DNA of 64,000 nt. Origin: Pirellulaceae bacterium (lineage in GTDB: Bacteria; Planctomycetota; Planctomycetia; Pirellulales; Pirellulaceae). Below are positions 28,545 through 37,213 of this stretch, piece after piece. A program made the translations under genes and the position numbers. Within the stretch, counting starts at the first letter, position 1; each line of letters starts with the position of its first letter. The notes under the pieces were generated by a model, which was given only the letters and a program-made list of their open reading frames with translations, searched no databases and was not told the origin of the DNA. Location: assembly GCA_023382975.1 (NCBI GenBank), contig JAHDXO010000002.1:230489-294488 (forward strand), in the 5' to 3' direction.

Positions 28545-29558
28545 ATGCCCCTGGTTCCCTTGCGTACCCTACTGGATCATGCCGCCGAGAACGATTACGG
28601 CGTCGCCGCCCTGAACGTCAACAATATGGAGCAGATCCAATCGATCATGGAGGCCGCTGACGAGACCGAATCGCCGGTGATCATCCAAGCTTCGCGCGGA
28701 GCCCGCAAGTACTCGCAAGACGCCTATCTGCGTCATCTGATGCTGGCAGCCGTCGAATTGTACCCGCACATCCCGGTGGTCATGCACCAGGACCACGGCA
28801 ACAGCGTCGAAACCTGCTTGAGCGCTATCGAAAACGGATTCACCTCCGTGATGATGGACGGTTCGCTGCAGGCCGACGGCAAAACGCCGGCCGACTACGC
28901 GTACAACGTGAAAGTGACGTCGGAAGTCGTGCGACTGGCTCATGCACGAGGCGTTTCGGTCGAGGGTGAACTCGGCTGTCTTGGGTCGCTCGAGACCGGA
29001 GCGGGCGAGAAAGAAGACGGACACGGGTTTGAAGGAACGCTCTCGCACGACCAACTGTTGACCGATCCGGAGGAAGCCGCGCGGTTCGTGGCCGAGACGA
29101 ACGTCGACGCGTTGGCCGTCGCCATCGGCACCAGCCACGGCGCCTACAAGTTCACTCGCAAGCCGGACGGCGAGGTGCTGGCGATGACCCGCATCGAAGA
29201 GATCCACAAGAAGATCCCCAACACGCATCTGGTGATGCATGGCAGTTCTTCGGTTCCGCAGGAGCTGCAGGACATCATCAACAAGTACGGCGGCGCCATC
29301 CGGCAGACCTGGGGAGTGCCCGTCGAAGAGATCCAGCGAGGCATCAAGCACGGCGTCCGCAAGATCAACGTGGACACGGACAACCGTCTGGCCATCACGG
29401 GCGCCATCCGCAAAGTGTTCTTCGAGACACCGGACAAGTTCGACCCGCGCGACTATCTGAAGCCGGCTCGCGACGCGATGCGCGAGGTCTGCAAGGCGCG
29501 CATGATCGCGTTTGGTCAAGCCGGTCACGCCCCCGCCGTTCGAAAACTGCTCGGCTGA
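28545..29558 (+). CDS. fba: Class II fructose-1,6-bisphosphate aldolase
   Basis: 337 residues. Catalyses reversible cleavage of fructose 1,6-bisphosphate to dihydroxyacetone phosphate and glyceraldehyde 3-phosphate in glycolysis, gluconeogenesis or the Calvin cycle; zinc-dependent. Family motifs include [17 protein letters not shown] near residue 18, the zinc-site segment [10 protein letters not shown] near 80, SVMMDGS near 105, VEGELGCLG near 141, [11 protein letters not shown] and [10 protein letters not shown] with further metal ligands, and the phosphate-binding [11 protein letters not shown] near 269. The subtype resembles CbbA-like enzymes. The start follows AGGAAGGAGTCACTCG. A strong hairpin lies just downstream. 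Confidence 0.95.
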   Translation: MPLVPLRTLLDHAAENDYGVAALNVNNMEQIQSIMEAADETESPVIIQASRGARKYSQDAYLRHLMLAAVELYPHIPVVMHQDHGNSVETCLSAIENGFTSVMMDGSLQADGKTPADYAYNVKVTSEVVRLAHARGVSVEGELGCLGSLETGAGEKEDGHGFEGTLSHDQLLTDPEEAARFVAETNVDALAVAIGTSHGAYKFTRKPDGEVLAMTRIEEIHKKIPNTHLVMHGSSSVPQELQDIINKYGGAIRQTWGVPVEEIQRGIKHGVRKINVDTDNRLAITGAIRKVFFETPDKFDPRDYLKPARDAMREVCKARMIAFGQAGHAPAVRKLLG

Positions 29559-29589
29559 CGCAGACGCACTCGCCGGCGATTCCATCTGG

Positions 29590-29629
29590 ACCGACGAAGG
29601 TCTCGGACTCTATCGAGACCTTCGTTGGT
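29590..29629. terminator. Bidirectional hairpin between fba and the sulfatase gene
   Basis: ACCGACGAAGGTCTCG and CGAGACCTTCGTTGGT pair over 16 positions (one G-T) around the loop GACTCTAT. It is placed between two convergent genes. No strong T tract follows on either strand, so termination efficiency is uncertain. Confidence 0.65.
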
Positions 29630-29669
29630 GCGGCTCGATGTGCCAAGAAGTTCGGGAATGGAACGCCCC

Positions 29670-31076
29670 TCAATCCTCGGGCTGGCCACGGCGATCGGCG
29701 CGGACTTCGCGCTCCCAATCGTCGTAGCGCTGTTTCAACCGCGCGAAGTCGGCGGGCCGCGCATCTCTCAGGTTTTCCTGCTCGGCCGGATCGCTGGCCA
29801 AATCGAAAAAGAACTCGTCGAACCGGTCGCCGTCCCGTTTGCCGATGTTCTTCAGCGATCCCTCGCGCACGCCGGACCATAGCGACTTGCCTCGCGGCTT
29901 GCGCCAGAACAGCGTACGGTCGATATCCGGTTTGCCATCGGCCACGTGCCCGAGCAGATCGATCCCTTCGAACGGTTTTCCCTCCGCGGGTTGCACCCCG
30001 GCGATGCGTGCCATTGAAGCGGTCAAGTCGAACGTGATTCCGACTTGGTGCGATACGCTGCCGGCCGGTAACACGCCGGGCCAGCGGACGATCGCGGGAA
30101 CTCGGATCCCGCCCTCGTTCGTGCTGCCTTTGTGGCCCGAAAACGGCGCATTGCTGCCTGCCCGACTGGCGCCGTTGTCGCTGGTGAACACGACGACCGT
30201 GTTGTCGCGCAGGCCGAGTTCGTCGAGCGTGTCCAGAATTCGCCCGATGCAAAGATCCATGTATTCGATCATCGCCGCGTAGACGCCTGGCGGCGCCGCG
30301 CTCTGGTTCCACAGCGGCGAGTCCAACGGCAACGGATCGAGCTGCTCGTCCGCTGGACCTTGGTACGGCGAGTGCGGAACGGTGTAGGGCAGATACAGGA
30401 AGAAGGAACATTCGCGCTGCTCGCGCACGAAGCGAATCGCTTCGTCGGTCGCCAGATCTGTGAAGTAGCCCTCGCGGCGAACCGGGTTGCCATCGACGAA
30501 CAGATTGTATCCGGCCACATTGTCCAGATAGTGGAAGTAGTCCATGCCGCCGCCGATACAGTAGAACGTGCGCTCGAACCCATGCAGATGCGGCGCGAAC
30601 TTGGGTTCGTACCCCAAGTGCCATTTGCCGGTGATCGCCGTGGCGTAGCCGGCCTCGTTCAGCATCCGCGCGATCGTCGGCTCGCTGGTGGGCAGCCCCA
30701 GTTCGTTCTGCTCGCGCAAACGGATGGCATCGTCGTAGCGACCGACGTTGCCCGTGCCGATGGCGCATTCCAAACCGCCTACCCGTTGTTGATAGCGGCC
30801 GGTGAGCAACGCCGTTCGCGTCGGCGTACACTCGGGGCCGCTGGCGTAGAAGGCGGCGAACCGAACCCCCTCGCGGGCCAGTTGACTCAGACGGGGCGTC
30901 TTGATGTGCGTTCCGCCGTAGCACGCCAGATCCCCGTAACCCAAGTCGTCCGCCAGAATGAACACGATGTTGGGCTTGGTGACCGGCGGCGCGGCGCTTT
31001 CGGCGGATCGGCTTGGCACCGCCATCAGCCACAACGCGGCGGCACAACCCAAGACGGTAAACGTCGGCTTCATCAT
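29670..31076 (-). CDS. Secreted sulfatase (arylsulfatase family)
   Basis: 468 residues from ATG 31076 (or 31073), which starts a signal peptide (MMKPTFTVLGCAAALWLMAV, cleaved near SRSAES). Hydrolyses sulfate esters, in planctomycetes typically of sulfated polysaccharides. The metal-binding NIVFILADDLGYGDLACYGG lies at residues 36-55. The formylglycine motif is CTPTR at 83-87, with T instead of the usual S after the proline; the modified Cys is intact. GKWHLGYEP near 150 and FTSDNGASRAGSNAPF near 305 carry further metal and sulfate ligands. A dedicated maturase (FGE or anSME) is not in the window. Convergent with fba; divergent from the methyltransferase-like gene. Confidence 0.92.
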   Translation of the reverse strand: MMKPTFTVLGCAAALWLMAVPSRSAESAAPPVTKPNIVFILADDLGYGDLACYGGTHIKTPRLSQLAREGVRFAAFYASGPECTPTRTALLTGRYQQRVGGLECAIGTGNVGRYDDAIRLREQNELGLPTSEPTIARMLNEAGYATAITGKWHLGYEPKFAPHLHGFERTFYCIGGGMDYFHYLDNVAGYNLFVDGNPVRREGYFTDLATDEAIRFVREQRECSFFLYLPYTVPHSPYQGPADEQLDPLPLDSPLWNQSAAPPGVYAAMIEYMDLCIGRILDTLDELGLRDNTVVVFTSDNGASRAGSNAPFSGHKGSTNEGGIRVPAIVRWPGVLPAGSVSHQVGITFDLTASMARIAGVQPAEGKPFEGIDLLGHVADGKPDIDRTLFWRKPRGKSLWSGVREGSLKNIGKRDGDRFDEFFFDLASDPAEQENLRDARPADFARLKQRYDDWEREVRADRRGQPED

Positions 31077-31250
31077 TGCGCTTTCTTCAAGACGGCGTCG
31101 GAAAACGGTCCTCGTATCGGCGTGACACCGAGGGTATCCCACTGGAATCTCTATCGGATTACACTATAACCGCTGCCGACGTCTGGTACATGCCGCTGCG
31201 GCGCGGCGGCCGTCGGCGTCCTTTCGTTCCGTCCCACCCCACCAAACGCC

Positions 31251-31309
31251 GCTTGCGACACCGTCCGCTGACCTACTTGGAATGCCGCAACCGCTGCGGT
31301 GTCGTAAGC
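31251..31309 (+). promoter_or_regulatory. Leader stem-loop upstream of the exported methyltransferase-like gene
   Basis: GCTTGCGACACCG and CGGTGTCGTAAGC pair over 13 positions with a single wobble, enclosing about 33 bases. It ends 20 bases before the start codon, just before the ribosome site GAAGGAG, so it could influence translation. Not a riboswitch class I recognise. Confidence 0.3.
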
Positions 31310-31328
31310 ACTACCGAAGGAGATTCTC

Positions 31329-32009
31329 ATGACTCAGGCAACATCCTGGATCCACGCCACCGCCATTTTCGTCGGCGTGGCAATCCTACTCGGCTCGGCC
31401 AGTCGTCTTTCCGCGCAGGAGCCCACCGCCGGCAATCCGCACGTGTTGAACGACCAGGAGGCGGCCCGCAAGGCATTCATCGAGCAGTTCCAGCGGATCG
31501 GCCTGAATTCCGCTCCGGGCGATGCCGCCATGCTGCGGATTCTGGTCGAGAGTTCCGGGGCCAAACGCGGTGTCGAAGTTGGCACGGCCACCGGCTACGG
31601 CGCGATCTTGATGGGACTGGGCTTCGAACGCACGGGCGGTCATCTGACCACCGTCGACATCGATCCCCAAATGGTCGCCACCACGCGCGAGAATCTCAAG
31701 AAGGTCGGCTTGGACAGCGTGGTGACGGTCGTCCAGGGCGACGCGCTCGAAGTGCTGCCGAAGCTCGAGGGCCAGTTCGACTTCGTCTACCTGGATGCTG
31801 TCAAGAGCGACTATTTGAAGTACTTCCGGGCGCTCGAGCCCAAGCTCGTCCCTGGCGCGGTGATTGTGGCGGACAACGTGATCCGGTCCGCGGGCGCGAT
31901 GGGCGACTTCATCCAGGCGGTCAACCAGTCGCCCAACTACCTATCGACCACCATCCGCTCCGACGACAGCAAGCGGGACGGCATGCTGGTCATCTACAAG
32001 CTGAAGTAG
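31329..32009 (+). CDS. Exported SAM-dependent O-methyltransferase-like protein
   Basis: 226 residues. After a signal-peptide-like N-terminus (MTQATSWIHATAIFVGVAIL then LGSASRLSAQ) comes a class I methyltransferase of the O-methyltransferase type: SAM-loop GVEVGTATGYGAI near residue 81, acidic TVDIDPQMV near 109, GDALEVLPKL and FDFVYLDAVKSDYLKYF near 141, and PGAVIVADNVI. These match caffeoyl-CoA/catechol O-methyltransferase relatives. What is odd is the export signal, because SAM is cytoplasmic; either the protein is membrane-anchored facing inward or it has a different extracytoplasmic role. The start follows GAAGGAGATTCTC. Divergent from the sulfatase. Confidence 0.75.
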   Translation: MTQATSWIHATAIFVGVAILLGSASRLSAQEPTAGNPHVLNDQEAARKAFIEQFQRIGLNSAPGDAAMLRILVESSGAKRGVEVGTATGYGAILMGLGFERTGGHLTTVDIDPQMVATTRENLKKVGLDSVVTVVQGDALEVLPKLEGQFDFVYLDAVKSDYLKYFRALEPKLVPGAVIVADNVIRSAGAMGDFIQAVNQSPNYLSTTIRSDDSKRDGMLVIYKLK

Positions 32010-32161
32010 CTGCGGCCGGGGAGCGAGCCCCGAACTCGCCTCGAAGACCAACACAGCGTCCAGGCCGATCGAATTTCGATCGGCCCCCAAAGCCCCGCCA
32101 AGATGCGCCCACCGTGCGCGCATTTGGCGTGGAGAGAATTTGCGGCTCCAGTGTCGGGCGA

Positions 32162-33187
32162 TCAGAGTGCAAAGTCGGCTGGTTTCATGCCCTTCTTGAA
32201 CTGGCCGAAACCGTAGAACGTTGGTTCGAACGGCTTCACGAACTCGACGTTCGCACGGTCGGGGATCTTGTCTTCCAGCCCCACGGCCCAGTAGCAGGCG
32301 TTGACCAGCAGGCGGCGCAGGTCTTCGCTCGCCAGATCGACCGAAGCGCCCATCGTCGTGCAGACCACCTTGGACGTCTTGCCCGTTTCGCCGGTGAACG
32401 TCTTGGTCCAGACCAGCGGCATCATCGGATCGTTCTTCTCGCCCTCGAGCGGCTTGTCTCCTGGTTCCATTCCTTCCAGGACCTGGCCGTAGACCAGAAC
32501 CTTCGCTTCGTCCACCAGATTCTTGATGCCGTACACGTCGGTCGGGCCCCAGATGTCCTGAACGCCCTTCAGGATCGGATGGTCGGCGAACTTGGTGTTG
32601 ATGACGCCGCGGGTGCTTTCGAACTTGTGGCGGCCGTGATGGTTGATCCAGGTTTCGCCCAGCACTTGTTGGCCGAATCCGCCGGGCCATTGTTGGCTGC
32701 GCCAGCCGTAGTTGGCATAGGGGCTGGTCGAGTCCGCGGGATAGTTGAACGCGTGAGTCGCCGTGCGCAGGCCGAGGATCGGCTTGCCCGAGTTGACGAA
32801 ATCGACAATATGTTTCATCTGGTCGTCAGGCAATTGGCGGAAACGGGTGGCGATCACCATCATGTCGGCATCCGCCAGACGCTCCAGTCCCGGGATGTTG
32901 TTCTGATTGTTTGGGTCGATCGTCCCGTCCACAGGATTGATCGAAAACAACACCGTGCAACGAAAACCGTGCCGTACGGCCAGGATCTGCCCCAGCATGG
33001 GCATGGCTTCCTCCGAACGGTACTCTTCGTCCCCCGCGATCAATACGATGTGCTTCCCCGCACCCGGGCCTTGCCCGCCCTCGTACACCACCCACGGATT
33101 GTCGGCGCGAGCCGCGGCGGCAAACGAGCAGACAAAAAGGGCCAACGGCAACACGGTCAAACGACGCAATCGGTCCAGTGAAAACAT
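32162..33187 (-). CDS. Secreted ThuA-like domain protein
   Basis: 341 residues from ATG 33187, preceded by GATGAGGTGCTGC and giving a signal peptide (RRLTVLPLALFVCSFAAAARA). The mature part begins with a ThuA (trehalose-utilisation, glutamine-amidotransferase-like fold) domain: HIVLIAGDEEYRSEEAMPML, ADADMMVIATRFRQLPDDQM, GLRTATHAFNY and ETWINHHGRHKFESTRG. Planctomycetes carry many such secreted copies, often near sulfatases and heme-domain proteins; a link to carbohydrate breakdown is inferred, no reaction is proven. The GKPILGLRTATHAF segment has T where amidotransferases have the nucleophilic Cys, so amidotransferase chemistry is not expected. Confidence 0.85.
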   Translation of the reverse strand: MFSLDRLRRLTVLPLALFVCSFAAAARADNPWVVYEGGQGPGAGKHIVLIAGDEEYRSEEAMPMLGQILAVRHGFRCTVLFSINPVDGTIDPNNQNNIPGLERLADADMMVIATRFRQLPDDQMKHIVDFVNSGKPILGLRTATHAFNYPADSTSPYANYGWRSQQWPGGFGQQVLGETWINHHGRHKFESTRGVINTKFADHPILKGVQDIWGPTDVYGIKNLVDEAKVLVYGQVLEGMEPGDKPLEGEKNDPMMPLVWTKTFTGETGKTSKVVCTTMGASVDLASEDLRRLLVNACYWAVGLEDKIPDRANVEFVKPFEPTFYGFGQFKKGMKPADFAL

Positions 33188-33335
33188 GCAGCACCTCATC
33201 TGATGAAAAACGGGAACGCTTCCAAACCCGGGTTGCGAAACGGATCGCTCGCCTAGCTTAACACAACCAACGCCAGCGTCCAATCGCCGGTGCGAACCGA
33301 ATGTCGCGTTGCGACTTCCGGACTCGCCTGCCCAT

Positions 33336-34577
33336 TCAGTCGGAAACGCGAGGCTTCTTGGCCAGATCTTCCAACAGCCGCCAGCCGATCAGTTGCATCC
33401 GAGGCAAGTGAAACGGGCCTTTCCACATGGTGCCCTTGGCCGTGCTGGAGATCCGACCGTCGCGGTGCAGGTAGCCGTACCATTCGCCGTACTCCGCGTC
33501 CGGAAAGTGGCGGTAGGCCCAATCGTGAATCTGCGCGTGCCATTGGGCGAAACGCGGTTGGCCGGTCAGGCAGAAAGCAAACAGCGTGGCGAGAATCGCT
33601 TCGTTTTGCGGCCACCAGAATTTCATGTCGTGCCAGTATTCCTGGACGGGCAGTCCCCGCACGTCGCGGAAATACAGTATCCCGCCAAACTGCTCGTCCC
33701 AGCCCCAGGCCCACATCCAGTCCAACATCCGGGTGCCGAGTTCGATCAGCCGGGCGTCGCCGCCGCGGTGCCGCGCCTCGCGCAGGATGAACCAGGCCCC
33801 TTCGATCGCATGTCCGGGATTCAGCATGCGGCCGTCGTAATGATCGATCAACTCGCCGTCGGGACCGGCAGTCTCCAGAACGGCTCGGTGTTGGTCGTTC
33901 AGATGGTAGCGGCGGATCTGCTCGATGCTCCAGTCGATCCAGGGGACGGCTTGATCGCTGTTCAGCGTGTCGCGCAGAACCTGCGCCGTATTCAGCAGGA
34001 TCATCGGCACCCCGAAGCTGCGGCTCGGACGCGACTGCGGGTCGACCTTCGGCGCGAGTGCTCCGGCGGTCGTCAGCAAACGAGTCGTCGAGCGGAATAG
34101 CTCTTCGGCCCGTTGGGCCAGCGACCGGTCGTCCGCGGCTTGTGCGTAGGCCGCCAACGCCATGACCGCGAACATCTCCGAGTACACGTAGCGGCGCTTC
34201 CGCAATGGGCGTCCATCGCGAGTCACCTGAAAGAACATCCTGCCGTCCGAGTCGAAGCCGTGCCGCAGCAGGAATTCGATGCCGCTGCGAGCTGTCCGCA
34301 GCCACTCGTCGCGCGCCTGGACCTGGACATACAACGTCGATAACAACCAAGCAAAGCGGCCCTGAATCCAGATCGCCTTGTCCGTGTCGATCACGTTGCC
34401 CTGCCGGTCCAAGGCGGAGAAGTAGCCGCCGTGCTCGGCATCCGGCGCATGCCTCAACCAGAACGGCAGCGTGTCGTCCAGCAAACCATCGCGGTAAACG
34501 GCGATCAGACGGGAGATCCGCTCCGGGCCGAGCGTCGGCAGCGTAGGTGTGGAGTCGCTGGCCCGAGGCTTATCCAT
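33336..34577 (-). CDS. AGE-family sugar epimerase/isomerase (N-acylglucosamine 2-epimerase)
   Basis: 413 residues, right for this (alpha/alpha)6-barrel family, which interconverts N-acetylglucosamine/N-acetylmannosamine or related hexoses (for example mannose/glucose or cellobiose). Signature segments are HGGYFSALDRQGNVIDTDKA near residue 49, WIQGRFAWLLS, NPGHAIEGAWFILREARHRG with one catalytic His near residue 254, EYWHDMKFWWPQNEAILA, and GPFHLPRMQLIGW near 390 with the second His. The start overlaps the end of the upstream histidine kinase gene by 8 bases, so the two are translationally coupled. Substrate cannot be told from sequence. Confidence 0.88.
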   Translation of the reverse strand: MDKPRASDSTPTLPTLGPERISRLIAVYRDGLLDDTLPFWLRHAPDAEHGGYFSALDRQGNVIDTDKAIWIQGRFAWLLSTLYVQVQARDEWLRTARSGIEFLLRHGFDSDGRMFFQVTRDGRPLRKRRYVYSEMFAVMALAAYAQAADDRSLAQRAEELFRSTTRLLTTAGALAPKVDPQSRPSRSFGVPMILLNTAQVLRDTLNSDQAVPWIDWSIEQIRRYHLNDQHRAVLETAGPDGELIDHYDGRMLNPGHAIEGAWFILREARHRGGDARLIELGTRMLDWMWAWGWDEQFGGILYFRDVRGLPVQEYWHDMKFWWPQNEAILATLFAFCLTGQPRFAQWHAQIHDWAYRHFPDAEYGEWYGYLHRDGRISSTAKGTMWKGPFHLPRMQLIGWRLLEDLAKKPRVSD

Positions 34578-35739
34578 GGACCGTGTCCTGGTCCAACCCA
34601 GCGGGCGCCAGCATGCCCTTCCTGTCCAGCGGCAGAGTCACTCGCACCGTGCAGCCCTTGCCAGACGAACTGCGGATCGTCACGTTGCCGCCCAGCAATC
34701 GGGCTCGCTGGCGTATGCCCAACAAACCAAACCGGCTGTCGTCGACGCGAGCGGGATCAAAGCCGGTACCCCAATCTCGCACGCTCAGGCGGACGGTTCG
34801 GTCGTTGTGGATCAGTCGGACCGAAGCCCGAGGCGACCGACTGTGCTGCCAGACGTTGTTCAAGGACTCCTGCACGATCCGATACAAGGCCGTTTCGGCC
34901 TGCTCCGGCAACCGTTGGCCGCTGACGACGTGTTCGAATCGGATGTCGATCTTCTTTGTCGCCTTTGTCCGTTCGATAAGCGATTCAATGGCACCGACCA
35001 GCCCCAGCCGATCCAGGTCCGGGGGACGGACTCCATCGATCAGCCGGCGCGCTTCGCTGATCCCGTCGCGGAGCATCTGCATGATGCTCTTCAACTGTTC
35101 GACCGCGTCCGGCTTGCCGCTCTGCACCGCGCGCCGGGCAGCTTCCAGATGCATCAAGGCGCCGGTCATGTCCTGAATGACGCCATCGTGGATGTCGCAA
35201 GCGATCAGTTCGCGGTCGTGGTCGGAGAGTTCCAGCAACTGCTGCAGCAATTGGCGGCGATCCTCGCACCGCTGCGCTTCGAGTCGTTCCTGCGTCACGT
35301 CCACCAACACCGTCAGGAGGCATTCCAGCCCATGGCATACCGTGCGCTGCTGCCACACGGTCAACCAGAGCATCTCACCATCTTTTCGTCGGCCCTGGAC
35401 GGTGAACCCTCGCACCCGGCCATCGTGCGCAGCCAGTTTCCTAAGCGTCTTCCGCTCGGCGATGGATGGAATCAAACAAGCCCAGTCCCGACCGATCAGT
35501 CGAGTTCGCTTGTAGCCGAACGCTTCTTCGGCGGCCGTGTTCGCAAAAGCTACTTTGCCGTCGGCCGCATGCAGAATCAACAGCGGAAGCGGCATCGCTT
35601 CGGCGTTTTCGCAAACCTGATCCTGATTCGTTTCGATCTGCTGACGAAGCGCCGTCAATCGCGAATCCATTTCGCCCGCGGTGCCTTCGGACGCCGACGT
35701 CGGCCCGTCGGTTGTGCGCTGGGTTCGACTTTGCGGCAT
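34570..35739 (-). CDS. PAS-containing sensor histidine kinase (NarL/DegS type, HisKA_3)
   Basis: 389 residues with no membrane segment, so a cytoplasmic sensor. A PAS domain lies at about 45-150 (ADGKVAFANTAAEEAFGYKR, then IGRDWACLIP). The dimerisation/phosphoacceptor helix is ERxxIA-type: RELIACDIHDGVIQDMTGAL near residue 178, with the His in DIHDG. A HATPase domain follows (N-box ALYRIVQESLNNVWQHS, G1 VRDWGTGFD, G2 GLLGIRQRARLLGG). This class phosphorylates NarL-type response regulators, but no regulator gene is adjacent. The ribosome site GAGGTGACTT precedes the start. It overlaps the AGE epimerase gene by 8 bases. Confidence 0.92.
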   Translation of the reverse strand: MPQSRTQRTTDGPTSASEGTAGEMDSRLTALRQQIETNQDQVCENAEAMPLPLLILHAADGKVAFANTAAEEAFGYKRTRLIGRDWACLIPSIAERKTLRKLAAHDGRVRGFTVQGRRKDGEMLWLTVWQQRTVCHGLECLLTVLVDVTQERLEAQRCEDRRQLLQQLLELSDHDRELIACDIHDGVIQDMTGALMHLEAARRAVQSGKPDAVEQLKSIMQMLRDGISEARRLIDGVRPPDLDRLGLVGAIESLIERTKATKKIDIRFEHVVSGQRLPEQAETALYRIVQESLNNVWQHSRSPRASVRLIHNDRTVRLSVRDWGTGFDPARVDDSRFGLLGIRQRARLLGGNVTIRSSSGKGCTVRVTLPLDRKGMLAPAGLDQDTVHG

Positions 35740-36035
35740 AAGTCACCTCGAAACAAAAATCCTGCCAACGGTGGCGGACAACCCTGCCCGCGCCTTTGAT
35801 CTTACCACAAGTCTCATTGGTTCTACCACTGAAGTGTGGATATTTATTGGACTACCTGGATTCTCCCATTCGTGGTATTTTCCGGCGATCCTCGATCCGT
35901 CAAGGGAAACAGGTACTCGCTCGCCAATTCATCTTGACGTCAAAGCGGAAACCGAACAGGTTATCGGTTTGTCGTTTGACACAGGCACTTAGTTCGTCTC
36001 TTTTTCTGGAAATTTTTGCTCAGGGAGTTGCAAGG

Positions 36036-37157
36036 ATGTACGCACAAGTGATTTATGCCATGGTGCTCGTCGCGGGGCAATTCCCCGTCGAGAATGTGCA
36101 GTTGGGTGATTCGTTTTCACCTGTCCGATCTTTTGAGGAACCATCGCCGCCGCCTGCATCGTTGCAGGCACCCGCGTGGTCGTCGGAGGGGGACGAAAAC
36201 TCCCAGCAACCGGCAAACTTCCCCGCTACGGACCCGGCGATGATCCAGCCCGTCGGCAATGAAGCACCGATGCTGCCCGTCCAGTCGGAACAGGTGAACT
36301 CGGCTGCGTCGCTGGTTCGGTCAGTCTTGACAAGTCACGCTGCCCGTCCGCTGGACGGGCAACCTGCGACGCTTGCTGAGGTGCTTTCCGGGATTTCCGG
36401 TGGCGACCAGCGTTTGCGGGCTACTCAGGCCTACTGGCGACTGGCCCGGGCCGCGGCCATGCATCGTTTCTGCGCCGAGGAGACGGATTTTCTGTTCGGA
36501 TTGGCCGTGCCCCAGGCCGCCTATCAACAAGCCGTACTGACTTCGCTGCAGGCCAGTGCCAAGGCGGAGGAATCCCGCGCCCGCCTGGATGTACTTCGAT
36601 CGCAGTACGGATTGGCTGGCGCGACAGCCCAACCACCCCAATCCGGCTTGGCTCTGCCCTCCGACCCGCCGTTCGTCGGAGTCTACGAGACTCGCTTTGA
36701 TGCGTACCAGAGTCGCGGTCTGGTACAAGAGCCGTTGGCGCGGATTCACGCCACGCTGCCGGTCTTGCGGGAACTGCTGGAGCGGCAAGCCGACTCGGTG
36801 TACGCGGCCGATGCCGCTCTGCGCGAACTGCAACGCGGCTACGCGACCGGACAGATTCCGCTTAGCGGTGTGCTGGACGGTTTTGAACAGCTTCGCCGGC
36901 AGCGGCGCGAATTCCTGGCCTCCGTTCTGGAGTACAACGAATCGATCGCCGAGTACGCGCTGGCCGTCGCTTCGCCCAATCTGCCCGTGGATCGAGTGGT
37001 CGGGATGCTGATCGAAGTGCCGGACGGCCAACGGTCCGTTCTGGCATCGCGCCGCGACCAAGGAAACATTCGCCGCGTCACGAACGAGGTTCCGATCGAC
37101 AGTTCGCCCGAAGGTTGGTCGGATCGCTCGCCGCGTCTCCCGGCGAACAGTCCGTAA
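36036..37157 (+). CDS. Exported coiled-coil protein, possibly TolC-like
   Basis: 373 residues. The start at 36036 follows GGAGTTGCAAGG and gives a signal peptide (MYAQVIYAMVLVAGQ). After a Pro/Ser-rich linker to about residue 100, the rest is predicted helical with heptad-like runs (RATQAYWRLARAAAMHRFCA, YQQAVLTSLQASAKAEESRA, FEQLRRQRREFLASVLEYNE followed by SIAEYALAV). The alternation of long helices and the ending 'EYNESIAEYALAV..PNL' resembles the outer-membrane efflux (TolC/OEP) family, but the protein is shorter than TolC and no pump genes are adjacent. Function uncertain. Confidence 0.55.
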   Translation: MYAQVIYAMVLVAGQFPVENVQLGDSFSPVRSFEEPSPPPASLQAPAWSSEGDENSQQPANFPATDPAMIQPVGNEAPMLPVQSEQVNSAASLVRSVLTSHAARPLDGQPATLAEVLSGISGGDQRLRATQAYWRLARAAAMHRFCAEETDFLFGLAVPQAAYQQAVLTSLQASAKAEESRARLDVLRSQYGLAGATAQPPQSGLALPSDPPFVGVYETRFDAYQSRGLVQEPLARIHATLPVLRELLERQADSVYAADAALRELQRGYATGQIPLSGVLDGFEQLRRQRREFLASVLEYNESIAEYALAVASPNLPVDRVVGMLIEVPDGQRSVLASRRDQGNIRRVTNEVPIDSSPEGWSDRSPRLPANSP

Positions 37158-37213
37158 GGCGAAGCAGCATACCGGGGCCCGTCGTTCGATAGAACGGCGA
37201 CCTTCCGGCGGTC

